Below, piece after piece: positions 1-5,622 of a DNA stretch of 5,622 bases (the stretch's first letter is position 1; every line of letters starts with the position of its first letter). A program made the translations under genes and the position numbers. The notes beneath the pieces are model-generated. The model was not told the origin of the DNA. It did not search any database and worked only from the letters and a program-made list of their open reading frames with translations. This DNA is from Desulfocapsa sp. GTDB lineage: Bacteria; Desulfobacterota; Desulfobulbia; Desulfobulbales; Desulfocapsaceae. The stretch lies in NCBI GenBank assembly GCA_020717935.1, contig DYDK01000121.1, forward strand, positions 1 through 5,622, read 5' to 3'.

Positions 1-67
1 AAACACTCACTGCGTATGTCCAGTTTTAAAACAAATTCAATGAAACAGAGGGTTCTAAGGCTATTGC

Positions 68-98
68 TTATCCATGATTGACGAGGTCTGTATATAAT
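68..98 (+). promoter_or_regulatory. Possible sigma70-type promoter for the nitroreductase gene
   Basis: A perfect TATAAT hexamer lies at 93-98, about 100 bases before the nitroreductase start. The best-spaced -35 candidate is TTATCC at 68-73, with a 19-base spacer and only 3 of 6 consensus matches. A better-looking TTGACG at 78-83 lies only 9 bases from the -10 and cannot pair with it. The -10 is convincing and the -35 is weak, so this may be an activator-dependent promoter or chance. Nothing else was recognised in positions 1-199, and no coding region there is supported. Confidence 0.3.
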
Positions 99-199
99 GC
101 TGAAACTGGAATGAGTTGTGCGAAGAGCGCGTTCTTCCGTTCAGCTTTGGAATTACAACAGGTTGCTAATCAATTCTTTCACAGGAAAGGAGTTCTGTC

Positions 200-1039
200 A
201 TGGAGCGGTCAATGTTTAACTTTCGTGTCGATGAAGAGCGGTGCATTCAGTGTGGAGAGTGTGCGGCGGATTGTCCTGCCGGGGTCATAACCATGAACGG
301 CATTCCAGAATTCAATGAGGATGGCGGCTGTTTTTCTTGTCAGCACTGTCTTGCTGTTTGTCCAACGGGAGCGGTGTCTATTCTTGGCAAAAATCCGGAT
401 GAGAGTCTACCGCTGGCTGGCGCCTTTCCCACGCCGGGGCAGATGGCGGCTCTGGTCAAAGGGCGCAGGTCCGTTCGGCGTTACCAAAACGAGGAGGTCG
501 CCTCCGCTTTGATTGATGAGCTTCTGGATGTTGCTGGCCATGCGCCCACCGGGGTGAATAATCAAAGTGTGCTTTTTACCGTGATCAAAGAACAATTGGT
601 GATGCATGCCTTGCGCCGGGAGGTACTGGAACGGCTTGGAAAACTTAAGGAAAACGGCAGGCTGCCAGCAGGATTAGCCGGTAAATATATGGGCGGGGCG
701 GTGAAACTCTGGAGGGAGGAGGGCAAGGATATCATCTTCCGCGGCGCACCCCACCTTCTCATCACCAGTGCTCCCAAAGCCTCACCCTGTCCGGCCCAGG
801 ATACTTTGATCGCTCTGACCACCTTCCAGATGCTCGCCCATGCCCATGGTCTCGGCACGGTCTGGGACGGCATATTCATGATGGCGCTCTCACTCTGCCC
901 CGATCTGACAGGGAGGCTCGGCATCCCGGCGGAGCATGTGATAGGGTATGCCATGGTCTTTGGCTGGCCTGCCGTGGAGTATCACCGGACCGTCCAGCGC
1001 TCTCCGGCCCAGGTAAATGCGGTGCGATTTGAAGTTTAA
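200..1039 (+). CDS. Nitroreductase-family flavoprotein with N-terminal 2x[4Fe-4S] ferredoxin domain
   Basis: This 279-residue protein is predicted to be a cytoplasmic FMN oxidoreductase that receives electrons through its own iron-sulfur clusters; the substrate cannot be read from sequence. Residues 10-60 carry two ferredoxin motifs. The first has Cys15, 18, 21 and 25 and the second has Cys44, 47, 50 and 54, each ending in Cys-Pro, which is typical of two [4Fe-4S] clusters. The nitroreductase fold follows from about residue 85. It has the FMN-phosphate motif RRSVRRY at 89-95, APTGVNNQ at 115-122, and the late GYAMVFGWP segment at 249-257. The start at 200 is fixed by GGAAAGGAG at 184-192, 7 bases upstream; the next Met (residue 5) would be too far from it. 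This ferredoxin-nitroreductase architecture is common in strict anaerobes such as Desulfobacterota, clostridia and methanogens. The gene stands alone here and converges on the beta-helix gene 34 bases downstream. No hairpin terminator was seen in that gap. The family is confident; a physiological role in nitroaromatic, quinone or other reduction is unknown. Confidence 0.93.
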   Translation: MERSMFNFRVDEERCIQCGECAADCPAGVITMNGIPEFNEDGGCFSCQHCLAVCPTGAVSILGKNPDESLPLAGAFPTPGQMAALVKGRRSVRRYQNEEVASALIDELLDVAGHAPTGVNNQSVLFTVIKEQLVMHALRREVLERLGKLKENGRLPAGLAGKYMGGAVKLWREEGKDIIFRGAPHLLITSAPKASPCPAQDTLIALTTFQMLAHAHGLGTVWDGIFMMALSLCPDLTGRLGIPAEHVIGYAMVFGWPAVEYHRTVQRSPAQVNAVRFEV

Positions 1040-1073
1040 TCTGCGATCCCCATTATTCGGCTGAAAAAACGAC

Positions 1074-2639
1074 TCACAGTAGTAAAAAAAGTATTGGCGC
1101 TATCACTGCTCCCGGCACATTCGGTATCACACTGTTCATTATAAAAGCGCCTGCAATGCGTGATACACGCACTGCTCCATTAAAATCGCGTGGCACCATA
1201 TTCGACAGTATCCCTACAGGAACTCCTGGTCGTGTTGGGGCATCATTCCATGTAAAATCAGGAATTGTGAAAGTTGTGGCGCCTGCAATTATGTTTCCGG
1301 GACGATAGTCACCTTGATCAGGATTGCGAAGGTCTGGACGAATGGTATTGATCGCATTGTCGCGGCGCAGTTGCGTTTCGTTGCAGGTTACATTGGAAGA
1401 AGAACAGCCGGTGTCGCTGCCCAGCCCAAGATCATTTGATCCATTCCAGATTATATTTCCCTTGATAACGAGATTCGCATCTGCTTGCGTCTGACCAGTC
1501 AGCCCTGATCCAGCAGGAGGCGTCCGTGGGCCGGCCACCTGCAATATCCACGGACTGGAATAACCGTTCGGATTCATAACTACATTATTAAAAACAAAGA
1601 TATTTTTATTGGGAATATACTGATCTCCGCCGCTTGTTGTCCCCCAACCACCTGCTGCTCGATTCGCACCGCATTGGAGAGTGTCTCCATCGCAACTGCG
1701 GGCGCCATGATTAAACTCAAAAATATGATCATTCTGGCCCACACGATAAAGGGTATTATAGGCCATCAACACATTATAGCCACCGTTCACCCCCAAACCG
1801 GCAATATTTGTTTCTCGTACGATATTGTTCACTATTTTCACATCATATGCCTCGTAATGCAACCATGGGGTCTGCATATACTCAAAACCAGACCCTTGCC
1901 CGGCTGTGAAGCCTCCAACATCACAGTTATAAAAATCATTGCCTTCCACATGGATATAAGAAGAACCACCCTTGACATATGCACACCAGTCACCAGCGTC
2001 ATGGATTTTATTTCCTACGATGCTGCTATGCTGGACAGCAACAAAATCTACGCACACATTCCATGCACTTGATACATCACTGTCCTCCAGATAAATATGC
2101 GAAGATTGATTGATCTTCACCACCTCCTGGGTGCTGCGGTTCGAACTGCTCAACACCATCTTTCGTAAGAGAATGGTATCGCATCTCTCGCAGTGAAAGG
2201 TATCGCCATTTGATCGAATATTCACTCCATCAAAATAGAGAAAGCGTGTGTCATGAATATTTACCGAACCCGTCAATGTTGCCGTTCCGCGGCCATCCGC
2301 GGCTTGGATTAAAATCGGATGCAAAAAGGTCCCGTATCGGCCATCCCAATACAACGGAATCGATTCTTCAGGATATGTGCCTTGAACGAGTAAAATACGA
2401 TACCCCTGTGTAAGTGTCGTATGAAACGGAATCCGACCCCATGCCTCTGTAATCGTCCGCAACGCCTGTGTCCGCACAACGCCGGTATTTGCATCATTTC
2501 CCGAAACTGGATTTACCCAGATATCAATGAGGACGGGAGTGCCAATATCATAGCGTGGGCCGCCGTCGGCACAGGAAGTGCTCGCCAGAACATGTAATAT
2601 GATAATTCCAACCAATATTTTTATGAATTCCAGTTTCAT
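1074..2639 (-). CDS. Secreted right-handed parallel beta-helix (DUF1565-like) protein
   Basis: This 521-residue protein is probably exported and folds as a pectate-lyase-like solenoid, usually a carbohydrate-binding or carbohydrate-cleaving scaffold. Residues 1-24 form a signal peptide: Lys2 and Lys6, a hydrophobic core ILVGIIILHVLA, then a likely signal peptidase I site after Ser-Cys-Ala24. Cys23 could suggest a lipoprotein, but the lipobox (STSC) is poor. Residues 40-72 (DIWVNPVSGNDANTG, then RTITEAWGRIP) match the opening of DUF1565-type proteins. From about 100 to 400 come beta-helix coils with the recurrent Asn/Gly turn pattern, for example VEGNDF, VNNIV, AYNTLYRVG, FNNVVMNPNG and IKGNIIWNG. 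Several closely spaced Cys pairs (150/153, 316/323, 412/419) could form disulfides outside the cytoplasm. The C-terminus ends in an unusual hydrophobic tail (GAVIAPILFLLL). The start is supported by AAGGAGGG at 2656-2649, 9 bases upstream. No catalytic residues could be assigned, so enzyme, adhesin or surface-layer roles all remain open. By eye the gene looks more AT-rich than feoB, which may indicate transfer. Confidence 0.9.
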   Translation of the reverse strand: MKLEFIKILVGIIILHVLASTSCADGGPRYDIGTPVLIDIWVNPVSGNDANTGVVRTQALRTITEAWGRIPFHTTLTQGYRILLVQGTYPEESIPLYWDGRYGTFLHPILIQAADGRGTATLTGSVNIHDTRFLYFDGVNIRSNGDTFHCERCDTILLRKMVLSSSNRSTQEVVKINQSSHIYLEDSDVSSAWNVCVDFVAVQHSSIVGNKIHDAGDWCAYVKGGSSYIHVEGNDFYNCDVGGFTAGQGSGFEYMQTPWLHYEAYDVKIVNNIVRETNIAGLGVNGGYNVLMAYNTLYRVGQNDHIFEFNHGARSCDGDTLQCGANRAAGGWGTTSGGDQYIPNKNIFVFNNVVMNPNGYSSPWILQVAGPRTPPAGSGLTGQTQADANLVIKGNIIWNGSNDLGLGSDTGCSSSNVTCNETQLRRDNAINTIRPDLRNPDQGDYRPGNIIAGATTFTIPDFTWNDAPTRPGVPVGILSNMVPRDFNGAVRVSRIAGAFIMNSVIPNVPGAVIAPILFLLL

Positions 2640-2851
2640 AATTGCATACCCTCCTTACATTTCATGAAAACGCAACTCCATAGAGACCTGCCGCCCTGAC
2701 TGTTGTTGAGCGCCGTCGTGGATAATTCCCTGCAATTGAATTCGACCTTGTCACATGAAAGGGTAGGGGGATTTCCCCTGTTCCCTCTTTGATAAACCTC
2801 CTGTCACACCGAAACTCTCCCGGAACTCAGCCCCCAAGGCCATGCACCTCG
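2640..2851. other. Spacer between antitoxin relic and beta-helix gene
   Basis: No complete gene is supported here. The stretch contains the leader and ribosome binding site of the beta-helix gene (AAGGAGGG at 2656-2649, - strand). It also holds a short imperfect palindrome, GGGGATTTCCCC, at 2767-2778. A 31-codon frame, open but lacking a good start, runs from 2750 to 2655 on the - strand and reads GRIQLQGIIHDG near its beginning. That frame could be the tail of another decayed gene or chance; no family was recognised. Confidence 0.4.
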
Positions 2852-3103
2852 CCAGGCCTCATCACAGCCACACTCCTCACTTTCAACGAGTGCTGATGCC
2901 ATCTCCTCTTCTCAGGCGTCAATCTCATTTTCAGCCTGACGGTTGTCAAACCACCCCGATCGCACAAACTTTACCGGCTCAATAACAAGCCCCCGTCTTT
3001 CCTGCAGCATCTCGATCTCACTGCCGACACCAAACTCCGCCAAAAGTGAGGGCAGAGATCACACCTCCCGTGAATTTCCCCTTTTGTTCAACACTGTTCT
3101 CAA
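2852..3103 (-). pseudogene. Decayed MazE/AbrB-type antitoxin gene
   Basis: Reading the - strand from a TTG at 3103 gives a frame that looks like a MazE-family antitoxin interrupted by two TGA codons. The first segment, MRTVLNKRGNSREV, resembles the swapped-hairpin DNA-binding start of MazE, whose hallmark is K-x-GNS. It is stopped by TGA at 3061-3059 (codon 15). The frame resumes as SLPSLLAEFGVGSEIEML, then GLVIEPVKFVRSGWFDN, matching the usual pattern of LLAEFG, a GSEIE-like strand, IEPV, and a Gly-Trp toxin-binding tail. A second TGA at 2914-2912 (codon 64) sits where many relatives have Trp. The frame then continues as the acidic EEEMASALVESEE and DEAW, as in a typical antitoxin C-terminus. 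A strong ribosome binding site, GGAGG, lies at 3115-3111, 7 bases before the TTG and just after the feoB stop. No MazF toxin gene follows. The family match is from memory of motifs; the two nonsense codons are read directly. A shortened product starting after the first stop cannot be excluded. Confidence 0.6.
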
Positions 3104-3134
3104 CTTTATACCTCCGAATTCTCAGGAGAGAAAA

Positions 3135-5405
3135 TTATCCCAGCCAGTTGCCAATCTGATAAATGGCTGTGGCCAGAAAAAAGGCAAAAAGAGTATTGAA
3201 GGACACCGAAAACAAGGCCCATCCCCAGTGTCCGGCTTCTTTAGCGATACAGACCACCGTGACAAAGCAGGGGGCGTAAAAGGAGATAAAAACCAGAACC
3301 GACACGGCCACCACCTTGTTCCAATGGGGAGAGCGAATGAGTCGCTCACTTAATGAATCTACGGACTCGGTCTCGATTTTACCTATTGAGTATGCGGTGC
3401 CGAGGGTGGAGATAATGACCTCTTTGGCAGCAACCCCTCCTACCAGGGCAATGTTGGTCCGCCAGTCAAAACCGGCAAATCTGGAAATGGGTTCCAGGGT
3501 AATGCCGATCCTGCCGGCCAACGAGTTGCGCAAAGCTTGTTCAGATTCCTGTTGGTCGATGCTGGTCAGTTTGTGTCGAAGGGTGGTGGCTTCTGATGAA
3601 GAAGCTTCATTCTTCATCGTGCTCTCTGCAATGACCTCCTGTGAAAATCCGGCGCGGAGTGTTTGTCGCTGCTGTTCAAAGCTGGCTCGTTGTTCGAGGG
3701 ATAGTCCCGGGTAAGTCATCATTGCCCAGAGGAGAATCGAGATGCCAAGAATAACGGTTCCGGCCTTTTTGATGTACTGCCAGGTGCGTTCCCAAGTGTG
3801 GATGGCCAGGCCCCGCAAGGTGGGAAAACGGTAGGGCGGCAGCTCCATGACAAAGGGAGTGGCCGCACCTTTGAGCACTGTGATCCGTAAGAGCTTGGCA
3901 GCCAGCAGGGCAACGATCCAGGAAAGAAGGGTGAAACCGAACATATATAATGCCTTGTGCTCACTGAAAAAAGTCCCAATAAGCAGGGCGATAACCGGTA
4001 CCTTGGCTCCGCAGTTCATGAAGGGAACAGTCAGCAGGGTGGCCATTCGTTCCTTGGGTGAGCGCAGGGTACGGGTGGCCATAACCCCGGGTACGGCACA
4101 CCCGCCGGCTATCCCGCCGGAGACGATAAAGGGCATGACCGAAGAACCGTGCAGACCAAAAATACGAAAAATACGATCCATCATAAAGGCAACCCGAGCG
4201 AGATAGCCGGAATCTTCAAGGGCGGCAATTCCAAAAAACATGAAGGCAATGAGAGGTACAAAGCCCAGCACCCCGCCCATACCGTCAATCACTCCTGAAA
4301 TAATCATTGATTTGAGAGGGCCATCAGGCAGATGAGTATCGGCCTGACCGCCCAGCCAACCAAAGAACGACTCTAAACCCGCCACTGGCAGGGCGCTCCA
4401 GGAAAAGGTAAATTGGTACAGGCCAAAGAGGATCAATAGCATGATCACCGGCCCGAGAAGGCGGTTGGTGAGAACCTTGTCGATTTTGTCGGAGGTATAC
4501 AGGCGGTCGTCGTCATAGCTGTGGCTCTGGACACCCTGACGGAGGATGGACTTGATAAAGCCATAGCGATGGTCGGCAATGATGGCCTCGGGATAGGCAT
4601 CGAGGGTCTTGAGCAGATGTTCCGATACCTGGAGCACTTTTTGTTCTAAGCGGACGGCGGTGTCGCGGTCTTCTTCCTGGCCTTTACTGAGAATCTGCTC
4701 GTCCTGTTCCAGATATTTGATGGCGGTGAAGCGGGCCGGATAGGTGTGGATCAAAAAATGGGTGTCGGCGATTATGGCCACCATCTCCATGATCACTTCA
4801 TCAAGGTCTTCGCCATAGGATATGTCACGAGGTTGCCAGGGTTGGTCGGCCTGGAGAATAGCCTGATCAATCAGGTCTTCAGTTCCCTGACCCATGCGAG
4901 CGATGATGGGCAGCACCGGTACGCCGAGCAGCTCCGCCAGTTTTTCGGTCTTTACGCCAATGCCGCGATCCTTGGCTACATCAATCATGTTGAGGGCAAT
5001 AACCAGCGGGCAGCCAAGCTCCAGAAATTGGGTTGTCAAATACAGATTTCGCTCCAGATTGGAAGCATCAACAATATTGATTACCACCTGCGGTTTTTCA
5101 TTGACCAGATAATCTCGGGCGACCACCTCTTCGACTGAATAGGCCGTCAGGGAGTAGGTGCCGGGCAGGTCGGTAAGGATGATCTCTTGTTTTTCTCTCT
5201 TGTTGTTTCCGTGGCTGATATGGGTGAAGGCCCCTTCCTTGTAGTCAACGGTGATTCCAGGGTAGTTGCCCACATGCTGTCTGGCACCGGTCAGGCTGTT
5301 GAAAAGGGTGGTCTTGCCCGCATTAGGATTACCGGCCAGGGCCATGCGTAACGAGGGGTGTCTGGATTCTATTAGGTGACAATTATCTTGGCCGGTAGAT
5401 GACAA
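3135..5405 (-). CDS. feoB: FeoB ferrous iron transporter, 5' end overlapped by an IS
   Basis: FeoB is the inner-membrane Fe(II) uptake protein: a cytoplasmic G-protein domain joined to a membrane channel. The 756-residue frame shows G1 GNPNAGKT at 25-32, G2 within PGITV at 49-53, G3 DLPG at 79-82, G4 NMID at 139-142, and a likely G5 loop near 167-174. A helical linker follows to about residue 310. Membrane segments start near 315. The two gate motifs are GGCAVPG (434-440, Cys436) and MNCGAKVP (463-470, Cys465). A hydrophilic, helix-prone loop spans about 566-635 and the last membrane helices end at 750. Length and all core motifs are normal, so the body looks intact. The start is odd. The frame opens at a TTG at 5405, but residues 1-9 are encoded by the end of the neighbouring IS21-like element. 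The next in-frame start, Met21 at 5345, lies only four residues before the P-loop. E. coli FeoB has about eight residues there. The native start has therefore probably been displaced. FeoA, often encoded upstream, is not in the window. No terminator was seen after the stop; an antitoxin relic begins about 30 bases on. Confidence 0.95.
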   Translation of the reverse strand: MSSTGQDNCHLIESRHPSLRMALAGNPNAGKTTLFNSLTGARQHVGNYPGITVDYKEGAFTHISHGNNKREKQEIILTDLPGTYSLTAYSVEEVVARDYLVNEKPQVVINIVDASNLERNLYLTTQFLELGCPLVIALNMIDVAKDRGIGVKTEKLAELLGVPVLPIIARMGQGTEDLIDQAILQADQPWQPRDISYGEDLDEVIMEMVAIIADTHFLIHTYPARFTAIKYLEQDEQILSKGQEEDRDTAVRLEQKVLQVSEHLLKTLDAYPEAIIADHRYGFIKSILRQGVQSHSYDDDRLYTSDKIDKVLTNRLLGPVIMLLILFGLYQFTFSWSALPVAGLESFFGWLGGQADTHLPDGPLKSMIISGVIDGMGGVLGFVPLIAFMFFGIAALEDSGYLARVAFMMDRIFRIFGLHGSSVMPFIVSGGIAGGCAVPGVMATRTLRSPKERMATLLTVPFMNCGAKVPVIALLIGTFFSEHKALYMFGFTLLSWIVALLAAKLLRITVLKGAATPFVMELPPYRFPTLRGLAIHTWERTWQYIKKAGTVILGISILLWAMMTYPGLSLEQRASFEQQRQTLRAGFSQEVIAESTMKNEASSSEATTLRHKLTSIDQQESEQALRNSLAGRIGITLEPISRFAGFDWRTNIALVGGVAAKEVIISTLGTAYSIGKIETESVDSLSERLIRSPHWNKVVAVSVLVFISFYAPCFVTVVCIAKEAGHWGWALFSVSFNTLFAFFLATAIYQIGNWLG

Positions 5406-5419
5406 TTACCTTGGCCGGT
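5377..5419 (+). repeat. Tandem terminal repeats of the IS (two 20-base copies)
   Basis: TGACAATTATCTTGGCCGGT at 5377-5396 is repeated as TGACAATTACCTTGGCCGGT at 5400-5419. The copies differ at one base and have a period of 23, about two helical turns. This spacing would place two transposase molecules on the same DNA face and matches the internal repeats known in IS21 ends. A much weaker third partial match, ACAATCACTTT, starts at 5443. Confidence 0.85.
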
Positions 5420-5471
5420 TCGTTATGGTAAAATCTGGCATTACAATCACTTTTAACAGAGGAGGATTTCG

Positions 5472-5622
5472 ATGTCAGGGAAAGCCATTAAATCAGAACA
5501 GGTCAGGATATATATGCAAACACGAGAAGCGGGAAAGAGGCAGGTAACAGCGGCGGCAAAGGCTGGGATATCGGAGAGGTCCGGTCGTCGGATAGAAAAA
5601 GGAGAATTGCAACCGGGAGTCA
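5472..5622 (+). CDS. istA: IstA-like IS21-family transposase, N-terminal fragment (runs off window)
   Basis: The first 50 codons of a transposase are present and the frame is open at the window edge. The protein begins MSGKAIKSEQVRIYMQTRE and continues with a helix-turn-helix, VTAAAKAGISERSGRRIEKG, at about residues 25-44. This is the characteristic N-terminal DNA-binding region of IS21-family IstA proteins. The DDE catalytic domain would lie downstream, outside the window. The ATG at 5472 has an ideal AGGAGG at 5460-5465, 6 bases upstream. It lies 95 bases inside the IS tip and reads away from feoB, so its transcription does not drive feoB. Whether the element is complete and active cannot be judged from this fragment. 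Confidence 0.88.
   Translation, partial: MSGKAIKSEQVRIYMQTREAGKRQVTAAAKAGISERSGRRIEKGELQPGV

Larger units (their letters stand above)
5377..5622 (+). mobile_element. IS21-family insertion sequence, left end (partial)
   Basis: The first 95 bases before istA have the organisation of an IS21-family terminus. The tip begins 5'-TG (TGACAATTATC), followed by a near-perfect repeat 23 bases further in and then a transposase gene reading inward. IS21-type elements are known for 5'-TG termini with multiple internal transposase-binding repeats and for the istA-istB gene pair. The other end, istB and any target-site duplication lie beyond the window, so the exact border (5376 or 5377) is inferred from the repeat start and from where the FeoB-like sequence ends. 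Confidence 0.82.

Noticed and set aside
78..290. 70-codon frame starting upstream of the nitroreductase on the + strand
   Set aside because: It overlaps the clear ferredoxin start in another frame, has no family features and no good ribosome binding site.
1040..1073. Possible bidirectional terminator between the converging genes
   Set aside because: A-runs are present, but no stable inverted repeat could be found.
2635..2647. Three-codon mini-frame (ATG CAA TTA TGA) overlapping the beta-helix start
   Set aside because: Its ATG lies only one base after the GGAGGG ribosome binding site, too close for initiation, and the overlap is probably chance.
2767..2778. GGGGATTTCCCC near-palindrome as an operator or hairpin
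   Set aside because: Only 5-base arms around a 2-base centre and no second copy; not distinguishable from chance.
2912..3061. In-frame TGA codons read as selenocysteine, since some Desulfobacterota use it
   Set aside because: No hairpin resembling a SECIS element was seen right after either TGA, and antitoxins of this type are not known selenoproteins; nonsense mutation is simpler.
2943..3353. 136-codon + strand frame over the feoB end and the gap
   Set aside because: Low-complexity, no recognisable motif; it is antisense to feoB and to the antitoxin relic, whose reading is far more protein-like.
1..5622. CRISPR arrays, tRNA or rRNA genes, riboswitches
   Set aside because: No regularly spaced long repeats, no tRNA-like cloverleaf or conserved rRNA stretches were seen.

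Overview
The window is ordinary bacterial chromosome cut at its right edge by a mobile element. The FeoB subtype, the ferredoxin-fused nitroreductase, and the moderate GC with AT-rich patches suggest an anaerobic, Desulfobulbales-like member of the Desulfobacterota. This is inference from protein style, because no rRNA or other taxonomic marker is present.

Layout from left to right. Positions 1-199 hold a leader with a possible promoter. Positions 200-1039 (+) encode a nitroreductase with two N-terminal [4Fe-4S] clusters. Converging on it after 34 bases is a secreted right-handed beta-helix protein of the DUF1565 type (1074-2639, -). The 495-base gap that follows (2640-3134) is not empty: it carries the relic of a MazE/AbrB-type antitoxin gene on the - strand, broken by two in-frame TGA codons, and no toxin gene. 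Next is a nearly complete feoB (3135-5405, -), the ferrous iron transporter. Its open frame begins inside the terminus of an IS21-family insertion sequence that occupies the right end (about 5377 to past 5622). The IS carries a tandem 23-base-period end repeat and the first 50 codons of istA.

The genes do not form one pathway. The main story is genome remodelling. An IS21-like element has landed at the very 5' edge of feoB, replaced its native start and cut it off from whatever lay upstream (commonly feoA and a Fur-controlled promoter). Just downstream of feoB lies a decayed toxin-antitoxin fragment. No new multi-gene system is visible. The most useful observations are the feoB/IS junction and the unannotated antitoxin relic.
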